Assembly (NCBI GenBank): GCA_015472025.1
Contig: BNHL01000001.1
Coordinates: forward strand, 4,142,001 to 4,206,000
Origin: Cytophagales bacterium WSM2-2
Lineage (GTDB): Bacteria; Bacteroidota; Bacteroidia; Cytophagales; Cyclobacteriaceae
Direction of reading: 5' to 3'
DNA length: 64,000 nucleotides
The notes under the pieces are model-generated. The model had not been told where the DNA came from. It saw only the letters and a program-made list of their open reading frames with translations, and ran no database searches. Positions 1 through 8,779 of the stretch are shown here, piece by piece (the first letter of the stretch is position 1; every line of letters starts with the position of its first letter). A program made the position numbers and the translations under genes.

Positions 1-154
1 GGATCTCCGCAGCTTCGTCTCTGCTATCGGCATAACGCAAGCAGATGCTCATCCCATAACTGTAAAATTCTTTATAAAGCGACTTTTGGCTGGTGCGATC
101 GTGCCGCAAACAACCTTCTAGCAAATGCTTTAAATGAATTTTCTCTGGTTCCAA
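1..154 (-). CDS. ECF-type RNA polymerase sigma factor, N-terminal fragment (runs off left edge)
   Basis: Only about 51 codons lie in the window. Read on the minus strand, the fragment contains an LLEGCLRHDRTSQKSLYKEF segment followed by GMSICLRYADSRDEAAEI, the region-2 signature of Bacteroidota extracytoplasmic-function sigma factors (GMxxCLRYxxxxEEAxEI). No ATG occurs in frame before the internal Met. The frame stays open upstream through several codons to a stop, so a TTG at 154 is proposed because it puts the domain start where family members usually begin. Another in-frame TTG lies further upstream. The family would direct core polymerase to stress or surface genes, often with an anti-sigma partner, but that neighbour is outside the window. 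Family assignment is fairly sure from the motif; the start is not. Confidence 0.7.
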   Translation of the reverse strand, partial: MEPEKIHLKHLLEGCLRHDRTSQKSLYKEFYSYGMSICLRYADSRDEAAEI

Positions 155-391
155 GTGAATATAAATCTGCTTACAAATGACAGTACAAGCATTTGATGCT
201 GGGGGTTGCCTGTGTGGATAAATACTTTTTGAAGGCAGGCTCTTTGGAAGGCTCAAATACGGTTACAAACTTAAGGTGGTTTAATCAACCGGGATAGAAA
301 TACAGTATCGATCAGTAGTAATTTTGTACTAATTGAGGTTCTTTTAACCCTACATGGAGTAGTGAGACTTGAGTATTGAAAATAAAAATCT

Positions 392-420
392 GAAGAACTG
401 AGTCTTAATCTCAATTCTTC
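392..420 (-). terminator. Intrinsic terminator of the TPR hybrid kinase gene
   Basis: An 11-bp inverted repeat with one mismatch (392-402 against 410-420, loop of 7) lies just past the stop of the minus-strand kinase gene. On the minus strand it is followed by a T-rich run (AGATTTTTATTTTC). Confidence 0.6.
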
Positions 421-431
421 AATGGCACCTA

Positions 432-3392
432 CTATTGTAACATCTCCGTGGGGCGTTTGCCAAAACGTTCCATAAACTGTTTTGAAAAGTAGGCGTGGCT
501 ATCGTAACCTACCCGGCCTGCAAGCTCGGCTACTTTGGATACTTTCTTTTCGGTAAGCAACTGGTAGGCTTTCTTCAGGCGGATTTCTTTAATGAGTTGG
601 GCGGGAGCGAGGCCTGTGAGCTCTCCGGCTTTACGATAAAGCTGCCTCTCACTTAAAGCTAAGTGACTGGCCAGATCTCCAACGGCAATCAGGGTGTTAC
701 TGATCCTTGCCTCTACAAACTCTTCAACTGCTTTCATGAAATCCGATTCACCTTGCTTTACCTCAATCTTTTCTTCAGGTAAAGCTGGCTTCAGTTGCCA
801 TTCTTTACGACTGGCGTGGTTCAGCAACAGGTTTTGTACCCTGATTTTCAGCTCAGTAGTGTTGAATGGTTTTACCATATAATCATCAACACCGAGGCTC
901 AGGCCATGCAGCTTATCCTCTTCACCTGCCCTTGCCGTAAGCATGATCACCGGAATGTGCCTTAGGGCATCGTCTGCTTTCAGTTTTGACAACAGTGTAT
1001 AGCCATCCATTCTAGGCATCATTACATCCGAGATGATCAGGTCTATTTTTTTAGAAGCCAACTGAAGCAATGCTTCTTCACCGTTGGCGGCCTGGTGAAT
1101 GGCGAAGTTGTGGCCTAGTACCTCCATGATATAAGTGCGCATCTCTTCATGATCTTCTACCAGCATCACCTCAGGCTTCCTTTCATAGGAAACCCAGGTA
1201 AAAGTCGTCTCATCGAAGTCCGGAGACGTGATCTGATCGGGATCAGGTGCTGCCAACGGAAACCACACTGTAAAGACCGAACCCTTGCCCACGGCACTGG
1301 TCACATTCACTCCACCGCCATGCAATTCGGTAAACTCTTTTACCAGCGACAAGCCTATGCCTGTCCCTTTGGAATCGTGTCTTTGTGCCCCGGAAGTGCT
1401 CTGATAAAAACGATCGAAGATATATGGAAGGTCTTCTGTGGCTATGCCACTTCCGGAGTCACTTACATTGATCTCTACTTTTTCTTTGGATATCACTGTG
1501 TTTACGCGAACCCATCCGCCACTGGGTGTGAATTTGATCGCGTTGTAGATGAGGTTATTGAGAATCTTTTCAAAATAGCTTTCATCCAGTTCTGCGAATA
1601 CATTTTGTGAAGGCAGATCGTTGATAAGCCGGATTTGATTTCGTTCAAACAGCGAGCTGAATGCGTTGGTAATCCGGTTGAGCAGTGGGATCACTTTTTG
1701 GTTTTTCTTTTTCAGAACGATCTTGCTGGCTTCGAGTCGTGTGAGGTCGAGCATTTCTTCCACGATGGCGTTGAGCTTGCGACTGTTGCCCAATGCGATT
1801 TGCGCGCGCTCTTTTTCTTTATTAGGTACATTTCCTTCGGCCATGAACTCCAGCATACCGGTGATGAGCGTGACAGGTGTGCGCAATTCGTGCGAGATGT
1901 TGGCAAAGAAACGCGACTTCATTTTGTCTGCCGCAGTGAGCTTTTCTGACTGCTCCGTAATCAGGAGGTTAGCTTTTTCAATTTCCGCTTTCTGTGCGGC
2001 CAACAGTTCACTTTTTGCATTTGATCTTTTGTAAGCTCGCCATAAAAGCATGGAGCCAAGCGCAATGAAGATGACAACACCAATCAGTACGATCAAGATC
2101 GAATCGCTCAGGCGCTCGCGGGCTTTTTGTAATTCATTTTCCTTTTCGAGCAGGAGTACCTCGCGGTTCTTTTCCGTAAGACCGAATTTGGTTTCGGCTT
2201 CAGCCAGTTTTTTGTTTTGGTCGATTTGTGCAATGCTGTCCTGAAGCGCTGCAAACTTTTTCTGGTATACCAACGAAAGTTTCAGATCACCTTTCGCCTC
2301 GTACAAACCCGATATCACCTGGAAACATTCCTTGGTATTTTGTAATGATCCCAGCTGCAACGATAGTTGCTCGGCTTTATGGGCAGCCGTCAGTCCTTGC
2401 GCCAGTTTTCCATTCTTATGGTAAAGGCGGGCAAGCGCCAGTTGATTTTGAAAAGCAAAAAAAGGAGTTTGAGTTACCTGGTCATTGAATTTCTGTGCTT
2501 TTAAAAAGTATAGCTCCGCTTCTGCGAATTTATTCATTCCCATAAACGACACGCCCAGATCCTGATAGACGCTGAATTGCTGCGGAGTTTCTCCGCGAAG
2601 GATAACCAGGCTGCTGAGGATTGGAATAGCCTGATCATATTGCCCCATTTTTATCAGTGTCTCACATTTGCCAATGCTGGCATAGCCTACCAATGCGGTA
2701 TCCTTTTCCTGGAGGAACGCGCTGATGGCCTTATCATAATAGGCAATAGCTTCATCATGCTTGTTCTGCAACTCGAAAATAGAAGCGATGTCTACATAGT
2801 TACCTCCGAGATTGGCGCGCAGGCCAAGGGAATCTGCGAGCTTGCTCGACTGGGTTAGCGCATCGAACGCGCGTGAGTAGTCAGTCAGCTTTGTGTAGGT
2901 CATGCCAAGGTTGGTATAACCGATCACTACCCGGAATAAATTCTTGTTGGCTTTATCGATGACCAGCGCTTTTTGATAGTAGTCTTCGGCATCCGAATAT
3001 TTACCAAGCATGTACATCTGGTTCCCCGCGTAATTCAAACTCTGTGCTTCGTATTTGCCCAGATGCAGCTGGCGAGCAAGATCAAGTGCTGCTCTATAAT
3101 ATTCGAGTGCCTGCTTACGGTTCTTGCGTTCCATCAGTGAACCCTTTTCCAGGTTTGCCCGCATCAATCCGTAGTTGTATTTCAATTCTGTTGCCAGGCG
3201 GATGGCTTCATCGGCACATAAATGAGCAGAGTCTTTGTTAATTCGATAAAGTTTGTCGGCAAGCCTGGTCAGTAAATTTACCCGCACTGTATCGTTAGGC
3301 TGGGTAGCAAGCTTCTGCCTCAGACTGACTACGGTCTGGCCCATGGCAGGCAACGAGAACAGCAGGAAACAGGCTGAAATAAGAAGTCTCAA
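432..3392 (-). CDS. Hybrid two-component protein: TPR sensor, histidine kinase, receiver, AraC-type output
   Basis: A complete signalling pathway in one 986-residue chain. A signal peptide (1-19) precedes periplasmic TPR repeats (about 40-400), a transmembrane helix (about 431-452), a short coiled coil, a HisKA domain with the phospho-accepting H501 in SHELRTP, a HATPase domain (NAIKF, DSGSGI, GTGIGL motifs), a receiver domain (DLIISDVMMPRMDG with the phospho-Asp; the Lys in DYMVKPF) and a C-terminal AraC helix-turn-helix (about 885-986). The family is typical of Bacteroidota, though many members sense polysaccharides with propellers rather than TPRs. The only sensible start is a TTG at 3392: it gives the signal peptide, and an in-frame stop lies just upstream. 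It stands alone between a terminator and the PfpI gene. The ligand is unknown. DNA binding while membrane-anchored is expected for this class. Confidence 0.92.
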   Translation of the reverse strand: MRLLISACFLLFSLPAMGQTVVSLRQKLATQPNDTVRVNLLTRLADKLYRINKDSAHLCADEAIRLATELKYNYGLMRANLEKGSLMERKNRKQALEYYRAALDLARQLHLGKYEAQSLNYAGNQMYMLGKYSDAEDYYQKALVIDKANKNLFRVVIGYTNLGMTYTKLTDYSRAFDALTQSSKLADSLGLRANLGGNYVDIASIFELQNKHDEAIAYYDKAISAFLQEKDTALVGYASIGKCETLIKMGQYDQAIPILSSLVILRGETPQQFSVYQDLGVSFMGMNKFAEAELYFLKAQKFNDQVTQTPFFAFQNQLALARLYHKNGKLAQGLTAAHKAEQLSLQLGSLQNTKECFQVISGLYEAKGDLKLSLVYQKKFAALQDSIAQIDQNKKLAEAETKFGLTEKNREVLLLEKENELQKARERLSDSILIVLIGVVIFIALGSMLLWRAYKRSNAKSELLAAQKAEIEKANLLITEQSEKLTAADKMKSRFFANISHELRTPVTLITGMLEFMAEGNVPNKEKERAQIALGNSRKLNAIVEEMLDLTRLEASKIVLKKKNQKVIPLLNRITNAFSSLFERNQIRLINDLPSQNVFAELDESYFEKILNNLIYNAIKFTPSGGWVRVNTVISKEKVEINVSDSGSGIATEDLPYIFDRFYQSTSGAQRHDSKGTGIGLSLVKEFTELHGGGVNVTSAVGKGSVFTVWFPLAAPDPDQITSPDFDETTFTWVSYERKPEVMLVEDHEEMRTYIMEVLGHNFAIHQAANGEEALLQLASKKIDLIISDVMMPRMDGYTLLSKLKADDALRHIPVIMLTARAGEEDKLHGLSLGVDDYMVKPFNTTELKIRVQNLLLNHASRKEWQLKPALPEEKIEVKQGESDFMKAVEEFVEARISNTLIAVGDLASHLALSERQLYRKAGELTGLAPAQLIKEIRLKKAYQLLTEKKVSKVAELAGRVGYDSHAYFSKQFMERFGKRPTEMLQ

Positions 3393-3529
3393 CGTGAAAA
3401 GATAAAAGGGAATGCAAAATAGTCATTAACCGTGGAATTTTGCAGTCACCAGCCATAGGTAAGAAGTACAAACCTAGCTTTACACGGACAACCTCAATTA
3501 TCTAATCATCAAATTAATAGATCACCAAA

Positions 3530-4105
3530 TCACTGCAGCGCGGTAAGGCCCATTCCAGCCGGGAGTACCGATGCGAGTACATCGTTAGCAACTTCTTCAT
3601 TATATAGTTTGTTGAGCGCCCAGCTCACCAGGTCTACAGCCGCCAGGCAACCGGCAGCGGTGGCAATATTGTCGTGGGTGACGAGGTGCTTGTCTTCAAC
3701 AACTTCTACATTATAGCTTCTCAGTAAATTATATACGGTTGGGTAAGTGGTAGCCGAGAGACCATTCAGGAGACCCAGAGCTGCAAGGATCAATGCTCCC
3801 GAGCACATCGAACAAATAATCTGGCCACTTGGATCCAGCTTAAAGCGATTGAGATAAGAGGGATCTTTGATCAGGTCCTGTGTTCCTTTTCCGCTCCCGA
3901 AGAAAACGATATCAGCATCATGGCATTCTTCAATAAATCCATGTGTCTCCAGTTTAATTCCATTAATGGAAATATGTGAAGTTTTGGTACCTATGATCCG
4001 AACGGTAAATTCAGGATCGCGCTCTTTTACACGGTTAAGTAAATCCCAGGCGAGGAAAATATCTATGTCTGTGAAATTGTCGAATGCAACTATGACGGCT
4101 TTCAT
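3530..4105 (-). CDS. DJ-1/PfpI family protein
   Basis: A 191-residue class I glutamine amidotransferase-like protein of the DJ-1/PfpI superfamily. The nucleophile-elbow cysteine is in SMCSGALILAALGLLNG (about residue 101), after a GSGKGTQDL segment and an N-terminal beta strand MKAVIVAFDNFTDIDIF. Relatives include isonitrile hydratases, chaperone/glyoxalase-like proteins and regulators with this domain fused to AraC. Here the domain is free but sits divergent from an AraC regulator (4260), a common arrangement for this subgroup, and that regulator may control it. The substrate cannot be told from the sequence. No signal peptide, so it is probably cytoplasmic. Confidence 0.85.
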   Translation of the reverse strand: MKAVIVAFDNFTDIDIFLAWDLLNRVKERDPEFTVRIIGTKTSHISINGIKLETHGFIEECHDADIVFFGSGKGTQDLIKDPSYLNRFKLDPSGQIICSMCSGALILAALGLLNGLSATTYPTVYNLLRSYNVEVVEDKHLVTHDNIATAAGCLAAVDLVSWALNKLYNEEVANDVLASVLPAGMGLTALQ

Positions 4106-4147
4106 TATGGTTTTAGTTTACGATTAAAGAATTGGCAAATTACGCCC

Positions 4148-4219
4148 CAAAGGGCCACTCCTTTGTGCGACTTTTATTTCATTTTCTGGTAATAAGTGAG
4201 CGGTTCCTATAAAAGAACC
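4148..4219. promoter_or_regulatory. Inverted repeats in the divergent pfpI-like/araC-like promoter region
   Basis: Two short inverted repeats lie between the divergent starts: CAAAGG-N6-CCTTTG (4148-4165) and GGTTC-N8-GAACC (4202-4219). Their position suits operators for the adjacent AraC protein, but both are short and could be chance. Confidence 0.3.
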
Positions 4220-4259
4220 TGAAAAGAAACTATAACTCCCTGATCCTTGTTGAAGTTCC

Positions 4260-5156
4260 ATGCCGAAAAAGAGTGTTCCCTTATTTCATATTCAGCAACA
4301 TTGTTTTGATAATGGTGTTGCCAATTTCAAGGCAGGTTCTTTTAGTGAAGAATCTTGTACTATCGTTGAATTTGAAGAGAACCACAGGCACGAATACTAC
4401 GAGATCATCTGGTTGAAGAATGGCGTGGGGCATCATCACATTGATCTCTTGCCCCATCATTATTCAGGGTCGGTGCTGTTCCTGCTCGCCCCCGGACAAA
4501 TTCACCGCATCGAGCAAACCATTCCCTCTGAAGGATATATCGTGAAGTTCCTTCCTTCTGTTTTTAAGATGGAGAAAGAGTTCAATGAGTACATTATGGA
4601 CGGATGCCTGTTCGACAATACACTAACCTCACCCGTGATCACTGTTCCCGAACACCTGAATTCTGTTTTAGAAAGCTTGTTCTTAAACCTGATACAGGAA
4701 TTCCGCCAGTTGGAACCGGATGCTGAAAATATTGTAAGCTCTTACCTGAAAATACTGATTACCCACATTCACCGCATTCAAAGGAAACTGACGAGCAGTG
4801 GAAACGCCATCGGTAATCCGCGTTACGAGCTTTTCAGGAAATTCAAAGTGGCTATCGAATCGCAATACAAACAGCGGCATTCCGTACAGCATTATGCTGA
4901 CGTTCTCAGTACTCAGCCCCGGAGTTTGAATTCAGTTTCCCGGGAATTTGCAGGAAAATCTGCTGGGGAAGTCATTCACGAAAGAATACTACTGGAAGCC
5001 AAAAGAAGTTTATATCACGAAACCAAAAGCGTGAAAGAAATCAGCTTCGAACTAGGCTTTGAAGATCCTGCGTACTTCACCCGTTTTTTCAAAAAGCACG
5101 AAGGTATCGCTCCCCAATACTTCAAGGAACAAAAAACACTGGAGATCACTGCCTGA
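4260..5156 (+). CDS. AraC family transcriptional regulator
   Basis: A 298-residue regulator. The N-terminal half is a cupin-like sensing domain with a His-rich strand (HRHEYYEIIWLKNGVGHHHI, about residues 41-60), and the C-terminal 100 residues carry two helix-turn-helix motifs (KEISFELGFEDPAYFTRFFKKHEGIAPQYF is the recognisable AraC signature). It is transcribed away from the DJ-1/PfpI gene and points toward the tautomerase-SDR-nitronate monooxygenase genes, so either or both may be targets. There is no transmembrane segment, so it should be a soluble ligand-responsive activator. Ligand unknown. Confidence 0.88.
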   Translation: MPKKSVPLFHIQQHCFDNGVANFKAGSFSEESCTIVEFEENHRHEYYEIIWLKNGVGHHHIDLLPHHYSGSVLFLLAPGQIHRIEQTIPSEGYIVKFLPSVFKMEKEFNEYIMDGCLFDNTLTSPVITVPEHLNSVLESLFLNLIQEFRQLEPDAENIVSSYLKILITHIHRIQRKLTSSGNAIGNPRYELFRKFKVAIESQYKQRHSVQHYADVLSTQPRSLNSVSREFAGKSAGEVIHERILLEAKRSLYHETKSVKEISFELGFEDPAYFTRFFKKHEGIAPQYFKEQKTLEITA

Positions 5157-5319
5157 TCCCTTTCTCGTCTAATCCAATTCTTTTTCTCACCGTCCAAAAG
5201 TACAAGTCAATTGTGCTTTTGTCCATTTTCTGCCGCTGAGCACAGCTTCACCTTTGTATCATCAATCGCAGCAAAGATCGCGCGTCTTGCAGCGGTTAAT
5301 GTTAATAAACAAACTCATT

Positions 5320-5544
5320 ATGCCGTATGTAAAAATCGAAGTAACACCGGAAGGGGTTACCAAAGCAAAGAAGCGTGCGCTTATCAAAGGAGTCACGCAG
5401 TTATTAGTGGATGTGCTGAACAAAGACCCGCAACTCACGCACATTGTTATCACGGAAGTGGACACAGACAACTGGGGAGTGGGGGGTGAGCAGATGTCGG
5501 AAACAAGAAGAGTAAACAGTTTTAAAGGAATTAAAAACAAGTAA
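5320..5544 (+). CDS. Tautomerase family protein (4-oxalocrotonate tautomerase-like)
   Basis: The start is set by chemistry: this superfamily uses an N-terminal proline as catalytic base, and the ATG at 5320 encodes Met-Pro (MPYVKIEVTPEG). Earlier in-frame starts would bury it. The mature chain has 73 residues, slightly longer than the 60-odd of classical 4-oxalocrotonate tautomerase, and contains the conserved DNWGVGGE turn. Family members interconvert enol and keto forms or act on small unsaturated acids. It is 5 bp upstream of an SDR gene and clearly co-transcribed with that and the nitronate monooxygenase. The joint substrate is unknown; detoxification or degradation of a small oxidised compound is an inference. 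Confidence 0.85.
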   Translation: MPYVKIEVTPEGVTKAKKRALIKGVTQLLVDVLNKDPQLTHIVITEVDTDNWGVGGEQMSETRRVNSFKGIKNK

Positions 5545-5549
5545 AACAA

Positions 5550-6296
5550 ATGAACAAGAAAACAGTAATTGTAACAGGGGCCTCTACCGGTATTGGTAAG
5601 GCTATTGCCAAACTTTTCCTGGAAAAAGGAAGCAATGTGATAATGAACTCAGCCAGCGGTGCGAATCTGGAGAAAGCGTACAAGGAATTCGGATCACCCG
5701 AACGTGCGAAGCTGGTGGTGGGTGATATCGGTAAGAAGTCGACAGCGGAAGAGCTGGTGAATGCAGCTATTAAGAACTTCGGCTCGATCGATGTGCTCGT
5801 CAATAATGCAGGGGTGTTTGCACCCAAACCTTTCCTTGCTGTAGAAGAAGCGGAACTTGATAACTTCTTCCGTGTTAATCTTAAAGGAACATTCTTTGCC
5901 TCACAAGCGGCAATCCGGAAAATGGTCGATCAGGGTGGTGGGTCAATCATTAATATTGGAACGGTGTTAGTTGATCACGCCATCGGAGGATTCCCTGCAA
6001 GTGGCCCTGTGGTAAGCAAAGCAGGTATCCATGCGTTGACGCGACAGCTTGCTGCAGAATTTGGTAAGCAAAATATCAAAGTGAATACGATTGCACCTGG
6101 AATAATTCGCAGCCCGTTGCAGGGAAAGCTGGGCGTTACCAATCCCGACAGTCTGGCGGGGCTTCACTTACTCAACAGGATTGGAGAAACTTCTGACATT
6201 GCCGAATGTGTTTATTCACTCGCAACCAGTAATTTTATAACAGGACAAATAATCCGTGTCGATGGCGGACATGTAGCCGGTCATCACCTCGGATAA
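5550..6296 (+). CDS. SDR family protein lacking the catalytic tyrosine
   Basis: A 248-residue short-chain dehydrogenase/reductase fold. It has the cofactor motif TGASTGIG (9-16), the NNAG motif (85-88), N110 and the C-terminal GQIIRVDGGH signature. The active-site YxxxK motif is altered: Lys157 is present in VVSKAG, but the residue four before it is Pro153 (FPASGPVVSK) rather than Tyr, and no serine sits in the usual place 13 residues earlier. It may be a divergent enzyme or a non-catalytic NAD(P)-binding protein. It lies between the tautomerase (5 bp gap) and the nitronate monooxygenase (13 bp gap) in one operon. Confidence in the fold is high; the reaction is unknown. Confidence 0.88.
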   Translation: MNKKTVIVTGASTGIGKAIAKLFLEKGSNVIMNSASGANLEKAYKEFGSPERAKLVVGDIGKKSTAEELVNAAIKNFGSIDVLVNNAGVFAPKPFLAVEEAELDNFFRVNLKGTFFASQAAIRKMVDQGGGSIINIGTVLVDHAIGGFPASGPVVSKAGIHALTRQLAAEFGKQNIKVNTIAPGIIRSPLQGKLGVTNPDSLAGLHLLNRIGETSDIAECVYSLATSNFITGQIIRVDGGHVAGHHLG

Positions 6297-6309
6297 AAAT
6301 AAACAGCAC

Positions 6310-7383
6310 ATGTGGAACGATACGCGAATCACGAAACTGTTAGGTATTAAGTACCCAATCATTCAGGGACCGTTTGGTGGAGGCTTGTCGTCCACTGTGC
6401 TTGCTTCTACAGTTTCAAATCTCGGAGGCATGGGCAGCTTTGGCGCTCAACCGCTTACTCCTGAGAAAATACTGGAAGTCAATGCGGAGATAAAATCAAA
6501 AACAACAAAACCTTACGCACTCAACATCTGGGTGAGCAACAAGGACGAACGTGCCGATTCCTATTCGGAAGAAGAATTTCAAAAACTGTGTCAGTTGTTT
6601 AAGCCTTACTTCGATGAACTGTCTATTCCCTTGCCGGCTAAACCAACCAGCCTGGGTAGCCAGTTTGCAGAACAGGTGCAGGCGGTGCTCGAAGCGCAAC
6701 CGCCCGTGATGAGTTTTGTATTTGGGATACCATCACCTGAAATACTGGAAGCCTGCCGGAGAAAGAATATTAAAACAATTGGTACCGCCACCACCGCCGA
6801 AGAAGCAGTGGCACTGGAGGCCGCGGGCGTGGATGCAATTGCAGCTACGGGACTTGAAGCAGGAGGTCACCGTGTCTCCTTTATGAAATCAGCAGAAGCT
6901 TCACTCACCGGCACTTTTGCACTTATTCCGTTAGTTGCAGATCGTGTAAAGATTCCCGTCATTGCCGCAGGCGGCATTGCCGACGGAAGAGGAGTTGCTG
7001 CCGCTCTAACATTAGGTGCGGATGCTGTGCAAATCGGTACTGCTTTCCTGGCGTGTGAAGAAAGCAATGCTACCCCGGCACACAAAGCAAAGTTGTTTTC
7101 GAAGGATGCGAGAGAGACAGTTTTGACAAAAATGTTCAGCGGCCGGCTGGCACGTGGTATGAAAAGTAAATTATCAGAAGCCCTCGCGGCACATGAAAAT
7201 AACTTTGCACCTTACCCAATCCAACGCCTGTTTGTGAGTTCACTTAGCGCAGCAGCAGTAGCCCAGGGAAAGTCGGACCTGATCACCTTCTGGTCGGGGC
7301 AAATTGCTCCCATATTAAAACATAAAAAAACAGAAGCACTGTTTCACGCCTTGGTGTCGGAAACGCAAAAGCTACTGGCGTGA
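6310..7383 (+). CDS. Nitronate monooxygenase family flavoprotein
   Basis: A 357-residue FMN-dependent TIM-barrel protein of the nitronate monooxygenase / 2-nitropropane dioxygenase family. Visible motifs are the N-terminal YPIIQGPFGGG, the catalytic-type His187 in LEAGGHR, and the FMN phosphate-binding AAGGIADGRG followed by GADAVQIGTAFLACEES. Such enzymes oxidise alkyl nitronates (for example propionate 3-nitronate) using O2; FabK enoyl reductases share the fold but are usually shorter. It ends the tautomerase-SDR operon and meets the M43 protease gene tail to tail with no intervening bases. Cytoplasmic. Confidence 0.88.
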   Translation: MWNDTRITKLLGIKYPIIQGPFGGGLSSTVLASTVSNLGGMGSFGAQPLTPEKILEVNAEIKSKTTKPYALNIWVSNKDERADSYSEEEFQKLCQLFKPYFDELSIPLPAKPTSLGSQFAEQVQAVLEAQPPVMSFVFGIPSPEILEACRRKNIKTIGTATTAEEAVALEAAGVDAIAATGLEAGGHRVSFMKSAEASLTGTFALIPLVADRVKIPVIAAGGIADGRGVAAALTLGADAVQIGTAFLACEESNATPAHKAKLFSKDARETVLTKMFSGRLARGMKSKLSEALAAHENNFAPYPIQRLFVSSLSAAAVAQGKSDLITFWSGQIAPILKHKKTEALFHALVSETQKLLA

Positions 7384-8613
7384 TTAATGCAACAGGATCA
7401 GCTTCCGTGTAAACGATTGCTGGCTTTCGATTGTCAGGATGATGACTTTTTCGCGTACATCTGCAACCCGAAGTTCAATCGCGTTTGTCGTGGCGGTGTA
7501 ATTTCCTTCGAACACCAGCTTGCCCAAAAGAGAGTGGGCAGATACATGAACATTTTGCTCCCGTATTTTCTCATCTGTTGAAATATAGATCTTATCCGTT
7601 GCCGGATTAGGATAGACGCTTACCACAAGATTTTTATCAGGTACTTCCAGGGCGCCAAGTGCTCGTGACGTAAGTAATGACTTCCGGTGTGGACTGTTTT
7701 CAAGTACCGTACGCATGCGTGAGATCTGCTCGTTTGTGAAAATATTCATGCATCGGTCAAGAGAATAGTCCATATAGTTTTCAGTCATCACTGGGCGCCC
7801 GTCACAAGAAAGTGGTTTCGTAGCGGGGCATCCGGATGTGGCTGATCCTGCAGGAGGTGTGTCTTCACAATAATCAGTGTATTGTCCGCACGTGCCAAAG
7901 GTGTGAAGCAGTCCGAAGAAGTGACCTATCTCATGTGTCAGTGTTCTTCCCATATTATACTCGGGATCAAAATTGGTATCACCAGTTCCGAAATTGAGCG
8001 CACTGATAAATACACCGTCTCCGGCGGGCATATCTTTAGGCAAGCCTTCAAGATCTGAAAGCGGAAATCGCGCAGAGCCCAAGAGTAATCCGGGAGGAAG
8101 CCCAGTTGGAAATGACCAGATGTTCAAATATTGCTCCGGGTCCCAATAACTGAATTTCGAACAAGTAGTAATGATATCGCCATCGGAGGGCCCGATCTTG
8201 ATTGTGGTCATATCCACCCGGTCAATGCCATCTGTGAGATTGCCATTGGGATCAATTTGTGCAAGGACGAACTGGATCCTCGTATCCCCTCCATCGGGAT
8301 TGGTATTGAACCCCGGTGTTCCTGTCTTTCTTCTATAATCTTCATTGAGTGTCCGGATCTGGTTGATGATCCGTTCGGCTGGGAAATTATACCCATCACC
8401 CAAAGCATCACCCTGATGAAGAATATGTACTACAACGGGTACTACATAAGTTGCTGCCGACATCTCTGTCGACTTCATTTTTTGACCATAGAGCCAATGC
8501 TCAAAACGACCCGGCTCCTCATGCCGCTGTATTTCACACCGGTCTTGAGACATCACGTATTGAACAGGAAGAATAACTAGCGCAACGGAGACAAAAAGAA
8601 AATAACCCTTCAT
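7384..8613 (-). CDS. Secreted M43-family zinc metalloprotease (cytophagalysin/pappalysin-like) with T9SS sorting domain
   Basis: A 409-residue exported protease. A signal peptide (1-22) is followed by an M43 catalytic domain with the extended zinc motif HEIGHFFGLLH (227-237) and the Met-turn in NYMDYS (about 279-284). Paired cysteines surround the active site. The last 80 residues start with VYPNPATDKIYIS, a type A C-terminal sorting domain that directs the protein through the type IX system to the cell surface or medium. Relatives digest extracellular proteins. It converges exactly on the nitronate monooxygenase gene and has its own promoter region shared with the divergent AraC gene at 8780. 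Confidence 0.92.
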   Translation of the reverse strand: MKGYFLFVSVALVILPVQYVMSQDRCEIQRHEEPGRFEHWLYGQKMKSTEMSAATYVVPVVVHILHQGDALGDGYNFPAERIINQIRTLNEDYRRKTGTPGFNTNPDGGDTRIQFVLAQIDPNGNLTDGIDRVDMTTIKIGPSDGDIITTCSKFSYWDPEQYLNIWSFPTGLPPGLLLGSARFPLSDLEGLPKDMPAGDGVFISALNFGTGDTNFDPEYNMGRTLTHEIGHFFGLLHTFGTCGQYTDYCEDTPPAGSATSGCPATKPLSCDGRPVMTENYMDYSLDRCMNIFTNEQISRMRTVLENSPHRKSLLTSRALGALEVPDKNLVVSVYPNPATDKIYISTDEKIREQNVHVSAHSLLGKLVFEGNYTATTNAIELRVADVREKVIILTIESQQSFTRKLILLH

Positions 8614-8729
8614 TCAGTGTTCGTAAAAAAAAATCCCTCACCACATATTTGACACCCGGTCAGGCGCAAAAGTTGTAAAGATATTTTAATAAGTTCTAAC
8701 GGGTCGAATGAATTACTTATAGCCAATGG

Positions 8730-8746
8730 GTTAACAACCTGTTAAC
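8730..8746. promoter_or_regulatory. GTTAAC pair upstream of an AraC gene
   Basis: Two copies of the palindrome GTTAAC (8730-8735 and 8741-8746), spaced 11 bp start to start, about one helical turn, lie about 35 bp before the AraC start codon. The spacing suits a regulator-binding site, possibly autoregulatory. Confidence 0.3.
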
Positions 8747-8779
8747 AGCAATTTATTTACAGAGCCCGTTTACAGACCT

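Noticed and set aside
1-120. Plus-strand open stretch at the left edge
   Set aside because: It reads through about 39 codons but is antisense to a clear ECF sigma-factor motif, which explains the base pattern better.
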